DNA of 52,013 nt from Hyphomicrobiales bacterium (GCA_028290705.1 JAQGJH010000147.1:1-52013), one strand, 5' to 3'. Numbered from the stretch's first letter, positions 9,881 through 19,312 are shown. Made by a program: numbers and translations. The notes: generated from the letters alone by a model not told the origin.

Positions 9881-9905
9881 GGAACCGATTTCCCACGGCG
9901 ACGTT
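9881..9905 (+). promoter_or_regulatory. Candidate EcfG (general stress sigma) promoter
   Basis: A perfect GGAAC at 9881-9885 is followed, after exactly 16 bases, by CGTT at 9902-9905. This matches the published EcfG consensus GGAAC-N16/17-cGTT of alphaproteobacteria. It faces the histidine kinase gene that starts at 9975, leaving an expected leader of about 60 bases. No ecfG, nepR or phyR gene is in the window, so function is inferred from the motif alone. Confidence 0.55.
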
Positions 9906-9974
9906 TCGTTGTGACCCCGGGGTGCACTCTGGGCGCCGGCATGGCACTGAGATCCGCGAAAGAACCCCGAACAC

Positions 9975-12713
9975 ATGCCCTTTTCTGCCAAGCCTAAAGA
10001 GGGCAGCCATACGGCCCGGTGGCACCTAGCAACCTTCGCACTCGTACTCTGTCTCCCGGTCATCGCCTTCGTCGGCTTTCTGCTCTGGCAATATACCAGC
10101 GCGGAGCAAGCGCGGCTGGAAGGTCGCGCCACCGATCTCGCGGCCGACGTTTCGGTCTCGGTCGATCAGGATCTGACGGGCCTGCTGGGCGGACTTGAAG
10201 TGCTGTCTCTCTCTCGCTTCCTCGTCGAAGGAGATCTCGAGGGATTCTACGCCCAGGCCAAAGAGGTCGAAGTTCGGCAGGGTGTGATGGTCGTGCTGCG
10301 GGAATTGAACGGCCAGCAGATCGTCAATACGCGCGTGCCCTACCCGTCTGCTCTTCCGGTCACCCCTCTCGACGTCGATCAGCAGGTGGTCGCAACGTCG
10401 AAGGCGCATGTCACGAACATGTTCATCGGCGGGGTCGCCAAGGAGCCGCTGTTCGGCGTCGTTGTTCCAGTCACGATCGCCGGACAGATCCGGTATCTTC
10501 TTTCGCTCAGCCTGCCCATCGCGCGCGTCCAAGGTCTGATCGGGACGCAGGATATTCCGCCGGACTGGACACTCGCGATCGTGGATCGCAATGGCACGAT
10601 CCTCGCCCGAAACAACCGGCAGGCCGAGTTCGTCGGAAAAACCGCGACACCAGATCTTTTGGAAAACACCAAGGGACAGCGTGGAACCTGGATCGGCACC
10701 ACGCTCGATGGCGAGCGGGTTTTCGGCGCATATGCCCGAAGCCGCCTGTCGGACTGGCGTGTCGCCGTCGGCGTTCGGCAGGCCGCACTCAACCAGTCCA
10801 TGATGCGTTCGTTCTGGCTGCTGCTCGGCCTGGGCGTGACGCTGCTGCTCGCCTCCACACTTCTGGCAGTCGTGTTCGCGCGCCGCCTCACGCGACCCAT
10901 GCATGCGCTTTCGGAGCGGGCGGCGGCGCTCGGTCGCGGCGAAAGCGTCGAGCCGCTGGAGACGTCGTTGATCGAGGCCGATCGCGTGAGCCGCGTGCTC
11001 GCCGATGCGTCGTTCAACATGCGCGAACGCGAGCGTGAGCGTGACCGCGCGGTGCAGGCCTTGAGCGAAGAGACCCTTCGGCTCGACACGCTCAACCGGG
11101 CAGGAACGTCTCTCTCGGGCGAACTCGATCTCGGGCAGCTCGTCGAAGCCGTCACGAGTTCCGCGACGCGTCTGACCGGGGCGAAATACGGCGCGTTCTT
11201 CGAAAACGTCGCCGGGCCCAACGGCGACAAGGTCTGGCAGCTCGCCAGCCTGAGCGGGGCCGCGCCCGAGGCGTTCACCAGGTTCGGGCTTCCCCGGCCC
11301 ACGGCGCTCTTCGAGCCGAGCTTCAATGCCGAAGGCGTCGTCCGCTGCGATGACGTTCTCACCGATCCACGCTATGGCTCGATGGGCGGTATGCCTGAGG
11401 GTCATCTGCCGGTGCGCAGCTATCTCGCCGTGCCGGTGATCTCCCGCTCGGCGGAAACGCTCGGCGTGCTTCTGTTCGGCCATCCCGAGCCCGGGCGCTT
11501 CACCGAAAAGGAGGAGCGGCTCATCGTCGGGTTTGCCGGACAGGCTTCGGTCGCTCTGGACAACGCGCGGCTGTTCCGCTCCGTGCAACTCGAGCAGGAT
11601 CGGTTCAAGGCCGCAGTCAATGCCGTGCGAGGCGTGCTCTGGACGAACGACGCCGAAGGACGCATGACCGGCGAACAACCCGGCTGGGGCGCCCTGACGG
11701 GACAAACGCCCATCGAGTACAAAGGGTACGGCTGGGCGGAAGCCGTCCATCCCGAGGATCGCCAGGCGAGCGTCGAGGCCTGGAACGAAGCTGTGCGGGA
11801 GCGCCGCACGTTCATCTCGGAGCACAGGGTCCTGCGCCACGACGGCGTCTGGAGGACTTTTGCGATCCGGGCCGTGCCCGTCGTCGACGCGGATGGCTCG
11901 CTGCGAGAATGGGTCGGCGTCCACACCGACATCACCGAGCAGCGTGAAGCGGAAGCCGAGCTCAAGGAATCGAACGAAGAGATCCAGCGCTACGCATACA
12001 TCGTCAGTCACGATCTCCGCGCGCCGCTGGTCAACATCATGGGCTTCACCAGCGAACTCGAAGCGGTACGCGACGAGATCGTCGCGGCTCTGGGCCAGCA
12101 TCCCAAGGTCGCCGAGATCGAGAGCGACTTCGTCGAGTCGATCTCGTTCATCAAGGCGGCGATCAACAAGATGGATGGGCTGATCAACGCCATCCTGCGC
12201 CTCTCCCGAGAAGGCCGGCGGAACTTCCGTCCCGAGCCTCTCGCCATGGCGCCGCTGGTCCGCGGACTGGCGGACGCGCAGCGGCACCAGGCCGACGCCA
12301 TCGGCGCGGAAGTGATCGTGGGCGAGTTGCCCGAGATCGTTGCCGACCGTCTGGCGATCGAGCAGATCTTCGGAAACCTGATCGACAATGCCATCAAATA
12401 TCTGGCGCCCGGCCGGCCGGGGCGCATCGAAGTTTCGGGCGAGGCCATGGGGTCGCGGGTCCGTTTCGAGGTGCGCGACAACGGCCGCGGCATCGCTCCT
12501 CAGGACCACGCCCGCGTCTTCGAACTGTTCCGCCGGTCCGGCGTGCAGGACAAGCCGGGAGAAGGCATCGGGTTGGCGCATGTCCGCACGCTCGTTCGCA
12601 GTCTCGGGGGACGGATCGACCTTGCATCCGAGCTTGGAATCGGTACGACTTTCATCGTCATTCTTCCTCAGGCGCCATCGCGGGCAGCTACAGCTTCGCT
12701 TGCGGCTGAATGA
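9975..12713 (+). CDS. Transmembrane sensor histidine kinase (HAMP-GAF-PAS-HisKA-HATPase)
   Basis: The 912-residue kinase has a first membrane span at about residues 18-40, a large periplasmic sensory region (about 43-275), and a second span (about 279-302). HAMP (about 300-350), GAF (about 385-535) and PAS (about 545-658) domains follow, then a dimerisation/phosphoacceptor domain with S-H-D-L-R-A-P-L (His679) and a HATPase domain (about 780-905) with N-L-I-D-N-A-I-K-Y, D-N-G-R-G-I and G-E-G-I-G-L-A boxes. The region after the H box carries an insertion of about 20-30 residues relative to compact HisKA domains. The GAF domain shows no obvious bilin-attachment cysteine. Eighteen bases separate it from an Rcp1-type regulator, its likely phosphoryl acceptor. 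The ligand is unknown. A candidate EcfG promoter lies upstream. Confidence 0.88.
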   Translation: MPFSAKPKEGSHTARWHLATFALVLCLPVIAFVGFLLWQYTSAEQARLEGRATDLAADVSVSVDQDLTGLLGGLEVLSLSRFLVEGDLEGFYAQAKEVEVRQGVMVVLRELNGQQIVNTRVPYPSALPVTPLDVDQQVVATSKAHVTNMFIGGVAKEPLFGVVVPVTIAGQIRYLLSLSLPIARVQGLIGTQDIPPDWTLAIVDRNGTILARNNRQAEFVGKTATPDLLENTKGQRGTWIGTTLDGERVFGAYARSRLSDWRVAVGVRQAALNQSMMRSFWLLLGLGVTLLLASTLLAVVFARRLTRPMHALSERAAALGRGESVEPLETSLIEADRVSRVLADASFNMRERERERDRAVQALSEETLRLDTLNRAGTSLSGELDLGQLVEAVTSSATRLTGAKYGAFFENVAGPNGDKVWQLASLSGAAPEAFTRFGLPRPTALFEPSFNAEGVVRCDDVLTDPRYGSMGGMPEGHLPVRSYLAVPVISRSAETLGVLLFGHPEPGRFTEKEERLIVGFAGQASVALDNARLFRSVQLEQDRFKAAVNAVRGVLWTNDAEGRMTGEQPGWGALTGQTPIEYKGYGWAEAVHPEDRQASVEAWNEAVRERRTFISEHRVLRHDGVWRTFAIRAVPVVDADGSLREWVGVHTDITEQREAEAELKESNEEIQRYAYIVSHDLRAPLVNIMGFTSELEAVRDEIVAALGQHPKVAEIESDFVESISFIKAAINKMDGLINAILRLSREGRRNFRPEPLAMAPLVRGLADAQRHQADAIGAEVIVGELPEIVADRLAIEQIFGNLIDNAIKYLAPGRPGRIEVSGEAMGSRVRFEVRDNGRGIAPQDHARVFELFRRSGVQDKPGEGIGLAHVRTLVRSLGGRIDLASELGIGTTFIVILPQAPSRAATASLAAE

Positions 12714-12731
12714 GCAGTAAAGGTCAAGTTC

Positions 12732-13178
12732 ATGGAGAGTAACGTGCAGCCGGTTTGCATCGTGATGATCGAAGACGACGCCGGGCACGCGCGTCTGATC
12801 GAGCGGAATATTCGCCGCGCCGGCGTGAACAACAACATCATCCCGTTTACCAACGGTACGGAAGCGCTCACGTTCCTGTTTGGAGAAGACGGATCCGGCG
12901 AGGCCAGCAGCAATCGTCATCTCCTGATTTTGCTGGACCTGAACCTGCCGGACATGACCGGCGTCGACATTCTCCAGAAGATCAAGTCCAACGCGCACAC
13001 GAAACGGTCGCCCGTCGTGGTGCTCACCACGACCGATGACCAGCGCGAGATCCAGCGCTGCTATGATCTGGGCTGCAACGTCTACATCACCAAGCCGGTC
13101 AACTACGAGGGATTCGCCGCTGCGATCCGTCAGCTCGGGCTTTTCTTTACGGTCATCAAAGTCCCCGAGAATCCATGA
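12732..13178 (+). CDS. Single-domain response regulator, Rcp1 type
   Basis: The 148-residue protein is a lone receiver domain. It has the acidic triad E-D-D at residues 14-16, the phosphoacceptor Asp69 in L-L-D-L-N-L-P, a Thr at about 100, and Lys121 in I-T-K-P-V. The extended loop between beta-3 and the surrounding region, and the L-L-D-L-N-L-P-x-M-x-G sequence, are typical of Rcp1-like regulators that pair with phytochrome-like or GAF/PAS kinases. There is no output domain, so it acts as a phosphotransfer intermediate or by protein contact. Its stop codon overlaps the next gene's ATG by four bases. Confidence 0.9.
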   Translation: MESNVQPVCIVMIEDDAGHARLIERNIRRAGVNNNIIPFTNGTEALTFLFGEDGSGEASSNRHLLILLDLNLPDMTGVDILQKIKSNAHTKRSPVVVLTTTDDQREIQRCYDLGCNVYITKPVNYEGFAAAIRQLGLFFTVIKVPENP

Positions 13179-14218
13179 CCAAAGCGGCGCAGCCCGTTCG
13201 CATCCTCTATGTCGACGACGATCCGGGCATTGCGCGACTCGTGCAGCGGGCGCTCGAAGCGCGCGGCTATACGGTCTTCCTGGCTCAGGACGGCCATTCC
13301 GGGCTTGCGCGCATCAAGGAGGGCGGGATCGATCTGGTGGCGCTGGATCACCATATGCCGGGCCACACCGGCCTCGAAATCCTGCCGCTGATCCGCGAAC
13401 TTCCGAATGCACCGCCGGTCGTCTACGTGACCGGCTCCGAGGACAGCCGCGTGGCCGTCGCTGCCCTCAAGGCCGGCGCCATCGATTACGTCTGGAAGGA
13501 CGTCCAGGGACATTTCAGGGAATTGCTCGGCGAGGCGATCGCCACGGCGCTCGAACAGGACCGGTTGCGCCGCGAACGCGAGGAGGCCGAGCAGGCCGTG
13601 CGCGAGGCGCGCGACCGCGCCGAACTGCTGCTGATCGAGGTCAATCACCGCGTCGCCAACTCGCTCGCCATCGTGGCCGCCATGGCGCGCATGCAATCCA
13701 GCGCCGTGCGGGATCCCTCGGCGCGCGAAGCCCTTCAGGAGATGCAGGCGCGCATTGCCGCCATCGCGGGCATCCATCGTTCGCTTTACACGTCCGACGA
13801 CGTGCGGGTCGTCGACATGCGGGCCTATCTGGGCAAGCTGGTCGAGGAACTGGCCGAGGCCATGAAGGCTTCGGGCCGGGATCACCCGATCAAGCTCGAG
13901 GCGGAACGGTTGCAGGTGCCGACCGACAAGGCCGTGTCGGTCGGGGTCATCGTCACCGAACTGGTGACCAATGCATATAAATACGCCTATCCGGATGCCA
14001 CCGCCGGGGACGTCCGCGTGACGATTTCCGCCGACGGCGAGGGCAGCGCGCGGCTGGTGGTCGAAGACGACGGGGTGGGATGGTCGGAAGCCGACGCACC
14101 CAAGGGCACCGGCCTTGGAACCCGCATCATCAAGGCCATGGCGGCCAATCTGCGGTCGACGATCCAGTTCGAGCAGATGAAACCCGGCACCCGCGCGTCG
14201 ATCGACTTTCAGTTCTGA
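13175..14218 (+). CDS. REC-HisKA_2 hybrid histidine kinase
   Basis: The 347-residue protein begins with a receiver domain (acidic cluster V-D-D-D at about 13-16, phosphoacceptor Asp58 in A-L-D-H-H-M-P, Lys109), followed by a coiled-coil linker (about 128-150). A HisKA_2-type phosphoacceptor region carries His158 in E-V-N-H-R-V-A-N-S-L, and a HATPase domain contains E-L-V-T-N-A-Y-K-Y and E-D-D-G-V-G-W. HisKA_2 and HWE kinases are the group that feeds the alphaproteobacterial general stress response (PhyR) and related relays. It overlaps the Rcp1-like regulator by four bases, so the three signalling genes form one unit. It is probably controlled by phosphorylation of its own receiver. Confidence 0.9.
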   Translation: MTKAAQPVRILYVDDDPGIARLVQRALEARGYTVFLAQDGHSGLARIKEGGIDLVALDHHMPGHTGLEILPLIRELPNAPPVVYVTGSEDSRVAVAALKAGAIDYVWKDVQGHFRELLGEAIATALEQDRLRREREEAEQAVREARDRAELLLIEVNHRVANSLAIVAAMARMQSSAVRDPSAREALQEMQARIAAIAGIHRSLYTSDDVRVVDMRAYLGKLVEELAEAMKASGRDHPIKLEAERLQVPTDKAVSVGVIVTELVTNAYKYAYPDATAGDVRVTISADGEGSARLVVEDDGVGWSEADAPKGTGLGTRIIKAMAANLRSTIQFEQMKPGTRASIDFQF

Positions 14219-14343
14219 AGGCCGGAAAGTCCCCTCCCCCCGGAGTGCGGGATTGCGATGAGCGGCCTTGGAGGCTAGGACGATGACTTCGGCTCAGCCC
14301 GGTTCGGGCAGCCATCGTCGGGCGCCAGCCAGGGGATCGAGAC

Positions 14344-15363
14344 ATGACGAGGCAGATGGATCACGCGCCCGCCGGTCAGCCGGACATCCGGCACGACTGG
14401 ACCACGGAAGAGGCGCGCGCCCTCTATGACCTGCCGTTCAACGACCTCCTGCTGCGGGCGCAACTGACCCATCGGATGTATTTCGATCCGAATCGCATCC
14501 AGCGTAGCCAGTTGCTCAGCATCAAGACCGGCGGCTGTGCGGAAGACTGCGGCTATTGCAGCCAGTCGGCTCATCACAAGACCGGGCTCAAGGCGTCCAA
14601 GCTGATCGAGGTCGAGCGCGTGCTCGCCGAGGCGCGGAAAGCCCGTGAAGCGGGCTCGACCCGTTATTGCATGGGCGCGGCGTGGCGCAGCCCCAAGGAT
14701 CGCGACATGGATGCGATCTGCGCCATGGTGGAAGGCGTCAAGGCGATGGGCATGGAAACCTGCATGACGCTCGGCATGCTGACGCCGCAGGATACGCTTC
14801 GGCTGAAATCCGCCGGCCTCCACTATTATAACCACAACATCGACACGTCGGAGCGCCACTACGACAAGGTCATCACGACGCGCACTTTCGCGGATCGACT
14901 CGACACGCTGGCGAATGTGCGTGAAGCGGGCATCAAGGTCTGTTGCGGCGGCATCGTCGGCATGGGTGAGGAGAAGATCGACCGGGTCGACATGCTGGTG
15001 ACGCTCGCCAACCTTCCGCAGCATCCCGAGAGCGTGCCGATCAACTTGCTGATCCCCGTCAAGGGCACGCCGCTCGAGAACGAAGGCGAGATCGACCCGA
15101 TCGAATTCGTGCGCACCATTGCGCTGGCGCGACTGCTGATGCCGGCGTCCACGGTGCGGCTTTCCGCCGGCCGGACGGCGATGAGCGCTGAAATGCAGGC
15201 CTTGTGTTTCTTCGCCGGGGCGAATTCCGTCTTCGCCGGCGAGACCTTGCTCACCAAGGACAACCCGGGAGAAGACGAGGACGCGGCGCTCTTCCGCCGG
15301 CTCGGCCTCGAGACTCTGCAGCCGGGCGAGAGCTGCGAGAGAGCAGATGCAGAGCCGGTATGA
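14344..15363 (+). CDS. bioB: Biotin synthase
   Basis: The 339-residue radical-SAM enzyme inserts sulfur into dethiobiotin to form biotin. The CxxxCxxC cluster is seen as C-A-E-D-C-G-Y-C after K-T-G-G, and the [17 protein letters not shown] and N-x-L-x-P-x-x-G-T-P-L blocks are all conserved. It is the first gene of a five-gene biotin operon and overlaps bioF by 17 bases. The 125-base upstream gap contains no recognisable BioR or BirA operator, so the mode of control is not visible. Confidence 0.97.
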   Translation: MTRQMDHAPAGQPDIRHDWTTEEARALYDLPFNDLLLRAQLTHRMYFDPNRIQRSQLLSIKTGGCAEDCGYCSQSAHHKTGLKASKLIEVERVLAEARKAREAGSTRYCMGAAWRSPKDRDMDAICAMVEGVKAMGMETCMTLGMLTPQDTLRLKSAGLHYYNHNIDTSERHYDKVITTRTFADRLDTLANVREAGIKVCCGGIVGMGEEKIDRVDMLVTLANLPQHPESVPINLLIPVKGTPLENEGEIDPIEFVRTIALARLLMPASTVRLSAGRTAMSAEMQALCFFAGANSVFAGETLLTKDNPGEDEDAALFRRLGLETLQPGESCERADAEPV

Positions 15364-16477
15364 ACACGCGCTCGAGGCACTGAACAGACGCGGCCGGCTG
15401 CGGAGGCTGGAGGGCCGGGACGGCCTCGATTTCACGTCGAACGACTATCTCGGCTTCGCCGAGTCCGAAGCCCTGCGGAACGCCGTGCGGGAGGCGCTCG
15501 ATCGCGGCGTGCCCGTCGGCGCCGGCGGCTCGCGGCTGCTGCGCGGCAATCATCCCGAGCACGAAACGCTCGAGGTCGAAGCCGCGCGCTTTTTCGGCGC
15601 CGAGAGCGCCCTGTATTTCGGCTCGGGATTTGCCGCCAATGCCGCCTTGATGTCGACGCTGCCGCAGCGTGGCGACCTGGTGGTGCATGACGCGCTCATC
15701 CATGCCAGCGCCCGCGACGGACTGGCCGCTTCGAAGGCCGACGTGCGCGAGTGCCTGCACAATGACGCCGGGCAGATCGCCGACATCCTGTCGAGCTGGC
15801 GGGCCGATCATGCCGAGGGCCGCTGCTTCGTCGCCATCGAGAGCCTGTACAGCATGGATGGCGACGTCGCGCCGCTTCAGGACCTTGCGCGGGTCGCCAG
15901 CCGCTATGACGCAACGCTGCTGATCGACGAAGCCCATGCCACCGGCGTGCGCGGGCCGCAGGGTCGCGGCCTGGCGGCGCATCTGGAGGGAAACGCAAAC
16001 GTCGTCTCGCTGCACACATGCGGCAAGGCGCTGGGCGCATCCGGCGCACTGCTGCTGATGCCGGAGGTATTGCGGCGCTTCATGATCAATCGCTGCCGAT
16101 CGTTCATCTATGCGACCGCCCCCTCGCCGCTCATGGCCGCGACCGTGCGGGCCGCGTTGAAACTCTGCGCCGACGCGGACGACGCACGTGCCGCGCTCGA
16201 ACAGCGTGTCACGCATTTCTCGCAACATCTCGCACGGATGGGCCTGCCTTCGAGCAGCAGCCAAATTCAGCCGGTCCTGCTGGGGGCCGACCGCAGGGCC
16301 GTGGCGGCCGCTGCGGCGCTCGCGGCTGACGGGTTCGACGTCCGTGCCGTCCGGCCGCCAACCGTACCCGAGGGGACGTCGCGGTTGCGGATCACGCTCG
16401 GGACGCGACATGCCCTTTCCGACATCGACGCTCTCGCGGGCCGCCTCACGCATCATCTGCGGGATCTCGCGGCATGA
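15347..16477 (+). CDS. bioF: 8-amino-7-oxononanoate synthase
   Basis: The 376-residue pyridoxal-phosphate enzyme joins pimeloyl-ACP (or pimeloyl-CoA) with L-alanine to give 8-amino-7-oxononanoate. The fold-type I motifs are present: S-N-D-Y-L-G-F near residue 31, [10 protein letters not shown] at about 58-67, D-E-A-H-A-T-G at 194-200, and the Schiff-base lysine Lys227 in H-T-C-G-K-A-L-G. It begins inside the last codons of bioB and ends in a four-base overlap with bioD, which implies translational coupling. Confidence 0.95.
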   Translation: MQSRYEHALEALNRRGRLRRLEGRDGLDFTSNDYLGFAESEALRNAVREALDRGVPVGAGGSRLLRGNHPEHETLEVEAARFFGAESALYFGSGFAANAALMSTLPQRGDLVVHDALIHASARDGLAASKADVRECLHNDAGQIADILSSWRADHAEGRCFVAIESLYSMDGDVAPLQDLARVASRYDATLLIDEAHATGVRGPQGRGLAAHLEGNANVVSLHTCGKALGASGALLLMPEVLRRFMINRCRSFIYATAPSPLMAATVRAALKLCADADDARAALEQRVTHFSQHLARMGLPSSSSQIQPVLLGADRRAVAAAAALAADGFDVRAVRPPTVPEGTSRLRITLGTRHALSDIDALAGRLTHHLRDLAA

Positions 16478-17112
16478 GCGCCACGGCCGCGTTCGTCGTG
16501 ACAGGCACCGACACGGGCATCGGAAAGACGATGTTCTGCGCCGCACTCGCCGGGGCGTTGGGCGCGCATTACTGGAAGCCCGTGCAGTCCGGGCTCGATG
16601 CTGAGACGGACCGCGAGACGGTTGCGCGGCTGTCCGGCCTTCCTGCCGGGAACCTTCTGCCGGAGGCTTACCGTCTCTCATCCCCGCTTTCGCCTCACCG
16701 CTCCGCGGAGATCGACGGCGTTGCGATCTCGCGAGACGCGCTGCGACTGCCCGACGTTCGGCCGCTCGTGGTCGAGGGTGCGGGCGGGCTGATGGTCCCG
16801 CTGCGGCGCGACCTGCTGTTCATCGACATGTTCGTCGCATGGAACCTGCCGATGATCCTTTGTGCGCGCACGAGCCTCGGGACGATCAATCACACGCTCC
16901 TGTCGATCGAGGCTCTGCGACGCCGCGACGCTCCGTTACTCGGCGTGGCGTTCATCGGCGATGCCAACCCGGACAGCGAAGCCGCGATCGTCAATTTCGG
17001 CCAGACGCGCCGGCTCGGGAGATTGCCGCTGCTGAAAACGGTCGACGCCGACACGCTCGCGCGCGCCTTCTCGGATCATTTCGACATGCAGATGTTTGGG
17101 CCGGGCGCATGA
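16474..17112 (+). CDS. bioD: ATP-dependent dethiobiotin synthetase
   Basis: The 212-residue enzyme carboxylates 7,8-diaminopelargonate to dethiobiotin using ATP. The P-loop G-T-D-T-G-I-G-K-T spans residues 11-19, the substrate lysine is in W-K-P-V-Q-S-G, and the V-E-G-A-G-G-L-M-V-P-L motif is present near the middle. The length is slightly short of the usual 220-230 residues but nothing essential is missing. The gene overlaps both neighbours by four bases (ATGA). Confidence 0.95.
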   Translation: MSATAAFVVTGTDTGIGKTMFCAALAGALGAHYWKPVQSGLDAETDRETVARLSGLPAGNLLPEAYRLSSPLSPHRSAEIDGVAISRDALRLPDVRPLVVEGAGGLMVPLRRDLLFIDMFVAWNLPMILCARTSLGTINHTLLSIEALRRRDAPLLGVAFIGDANPDSEAAIVNFGQTRRLGRLPLLKTVDADTLARAFSDHFDMQMFGPGA

Positions 17113-18347
17113 GCCGTTCGCCGATCTGGCATCCCTTCACCCAGCATGCGCTGAGCCCCCCGCCGCTGAACATCGTGCGTGGCGAAGGCGCGTGGCTCGA
17201 GACGCGCGAAGGCGCGCGTCTCCTCGACATGATTTCGTCCTGGTGGGTGATCACGCATGGCCATCGGCATCCGCGCATCGTGCAGGCCATCAAGGACCAG
17301 GCGGATCGTCTCGACCAGGTCATCTTCGCGGGCTGCACACACGAGCCGGCCGAGGAACTGGCGCGCCGTCTCCTGGCGCGTGTGGGCGCGCCGCTGGCGC
17401 ATGTTTTCTATTCCGACAGCGGCTCGACGGCCGTCGAGGTCGCGTTGAAAATGGCGCTGGGCTATTGGCGCAACCGGGGCGAGACACGCACCAAGATTCT
17501 CGCGCTCGAACATTCCTATCACGGCGACACCGTGGGCACGATGTCGGCGGGCGCGCGCGGTCTGTTCAACGCCGCCTACGAGCCGCTTCTGTTCGACGTG
17601 ATCCGCATCCCCTTCCCGCAGGAAGGACACGAGAACGCGACACTCGACGCCATTCGAGCCCATCCCGACGCAGCCGCGCTGCTGGTCGAACCTCTCGTGC
17701 TGGGCGCGGGCGGCATGCTGGTCTATGCGCCCCAGGTGCTCGCCGACATGCGGGACGTCTGCCGAAAATCCGGCGCGCTCTTCATCGCCGACGAAGTCAT
17801 GACCGGCTTCGGCCGGACAGGCAGTTTCCTCGCGTGCGAGCAGGCCGGCATCGCGCCGGACATTCTGTGTCTCGCCAAAGGGATCACGGGCGGCTCGCTG
17901 CCGCTGGCCGCGACCCTTTGCATCCCGGAAATCTTCGATGCGCATTACTCCAGCGACCGTTCCAAGACCTTCTTCCACTCGAGTTCCTACACGGCCAATC
18001 CGATCGCCTGCGCGGCGGCTGTGGCCAATCTGGACGTGTGGGACAACGAGCCGGTCATCGAGCGCATCGGTGCGTTGACGGCCTGGCACCGTGAGATGCT
18101 CGAGCCGTTCCGCGCCGAGCCGCGCTTCGCGCGCGTCCGGCAGTGCGGGACCATCGCGGCCCTGGATCTGCGCGTGTCCGACGAGGGCTATCTTGCGGGC
18201 GTCGGGCCGGCGCTGATGGCGCAATTCATCGACAGGGGCTTCCTGATCCGGCCACTCGGCAACACGATCTACCTGATGCCGCCCTACGGGATCGGGAAAG
18301 ACGAACTCGCTGCAGCCTACGACGCCATTTCGCAGGTCACCGCATGA
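17109..18347 (+). CDS. bioA: Adenosylmethionine-8-amino-7-oxononanoate aminotransferase
   Basis: The 412-residue class III aminotransferase converts 8-amino-7-oxononanoate to 7,8-diaminopelargonate with S-adenosylmethionine as amino donor. It opens with I-W-H-P-F-T-Q, has S-S-W-W-V near residue 43 (BioA-specific aromatic site), H-S-Y-H-G-D at 135-140, D-E-V at 228-230 and the Schiff-base Lys257 in L-A-K-G-I-T-G-G. The start at 17109 gives an ATGA overlap with bioD and matches the family N-terminus; a longer in-frame reading upstream to 16839 lies inside bioD and was discarded. Confidence 0.95.
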   Translation: MSRSPIWHPFTQHALSPPPLNIVRGEGAWLETREGARLLDMISSWWVITHGHRHPRIVQAIKDQADRLDQVIFAGCTHEPAEELARRLLARVGAPLAHVFYSDSGSTAVEVALKMALGYWRNRGETRTKILALEHSYHGDTVGTMSAGARGLFNAAYEPLLFDVIRIPFPQEGHENATLDAIRAHPDAAALLVEPLVLGAGGMLVYAPQVLADMRDVCRKSGALFIADEVMTGFGRTGSFLACEQAGIAPDILCLAKGITGGSLPLAATLCIPEIFDAHYSSDRSKTFFHSSSYTANPIACAAAVANLDVWDNEPVIERIGALTAWHREMLEPFRAEPRFARVRQCGTIAALDLRVSDEGYLAGVGPALMAQFIDRGFLIRPLGNTIYLMPPYGIGKDELAAAYDAISQVTA

Positions 18348-19312
18348 GCACGCGGATCGTCGGTCTTGGCCACCATGCCCCGGAGCGCGTCGTGCGAAAC
18401 GACGAGATCGAGGCGCGGCTTGGTCTCGCGCCCGGATGGATTCTGGCCCGCGTCGGAATCGAGGAACGTCGCTATGCGCGTGCGGACGAGGCGCTGACCG
18501 ATCTCGCGTTCCCGGCCGCAGAACGGGCGCTTCAGGCCGCGGGGCGGCCCGACATCGGCTTCCTGCTTCTGGCGACGAGTACGCCCGATCACCTCCTGCC
18601 GCCATCGGCGCCGCTTCTGGCTCACAAGCTTGGCCTGACCTGCGGGGCGCTCGACGTCGCCGGGGCCTGCGCCGGCTTCCTGCACGCGCTGGTGCTGGCC
18701 GACGGTCTGGTGCGTACGAATGGCCGTGCCGTGCTCATCGTGGCGGCCAACATCCTCAGCCGACGCATCGATCCATCCGACCGTTCGACCTCGGCCCTGT
18801 TCGCGGACGCCGCCGGGGCGGTGGTGCTGTCGCCGTCGCCTGAGCCAGGGCACGGCGTCATCGGCGCGGATCTGGTTTCCGACGGCTCTGGTTACGACCT
18901 GATCCGCATCCCGGCGGGTGGCAGCCGCATGCCCTTCACGCAGGCCGCCTCCCCGGCCGACCTGTTCATGCAGATGCCGGACGGACGCGAGGTGTTCACC
19001 CGCGCGGTCGACACGATGGTGCGCACTTCCAGGACCGCGATGGAGTCGGCTGGCGTTCGGCCGGAAGCGGTCGAGCATTTCGTGCCCCACCAGGCGAATG
19101 CGCGGATCAGCGCCGCGGTCGAGCGCAGGCTGGGACTGAGGGCCGAGGCCTGCCTCTCGACGCTGTCGCATTTCGGCAATTCGTCCGCCGCGACCATTCC
19201 GTTCACATTGGCGCACGCCGCCGCGACCCGCGGCTACGCGCCGGGCGAGACGATGCTGTTCAGCGCCGTCGGGGCGGGTTTGTCGGGCGGCTCGGTGGTT
19301 TTCCGTTGGTGA
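18344..19312 (+). CDS. bioZ: Beta-ketoacyl-ACP synthase III-like pimeloyl precursor enzyme BioZ
   Basis: The 322-residue FabH-like protein has the complete Cys109-His249-Asn279 catalytic triad (G-A-C-A-G-F, V-P-H-Q-A-N, H-F-G-N-S-S). Its place as the fifth gene of a bioBFDA operon, with a four-base overlap with bioA, identifies it as BioZ rather than housekeeping FabH. In Agrobacterium, BioZ condenses glutaryl-CoA with malonyl-ACP to a five-plus-two carbon intermediate that is reduced to pimeloyl-ACP, replacing BioC/BioH. Whether the same substrate applies here is inferred from that work. No bioC or bioH is present in the window, which fits. Confidence 0.9.
   Translation: MSTRIVGLGHHAPERVVRNDEIEARLGLAPGWILARVGIEERRYARADEALTDLAFPAAERALQAAGRPDIGFLLLATSTPDHLLPPSAPLLAHKLGLTCGALDVAGACAGFLHALVLADGLVRTNGRAVLIVAANILSRRIDPSDRSTSALFADAAGAVVLSPSPEPGHGVIGADLVSDGSGYDLIRIPAGGSRMPFTQAASPADLFMQMPDGREVFTRAVDTMVRTSRTAMESAGVRPEAVEHFVPHQANARISAAVERRLGLRAEACLSTLSHFGNSSAATIPFTLAHAAATRGYAPGETMLFSAVGAGLSGGSVVFRW

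Noticed and set aside
10026-12998. 990-codon minus-strand open frame antisense to the histidine kinase
   Set aside because: The opposite strand encodes a complete multi-domain kinase with all motifs. The antisense product has no domains and looks like a mirror of biased codon use.
14219-14343. Search for a BioR or BirA operator before bioB
   Set aside because: No TTATAGATA-like or TTGTAAACC-like half-site with a partner was seen, so no operator is annotated.
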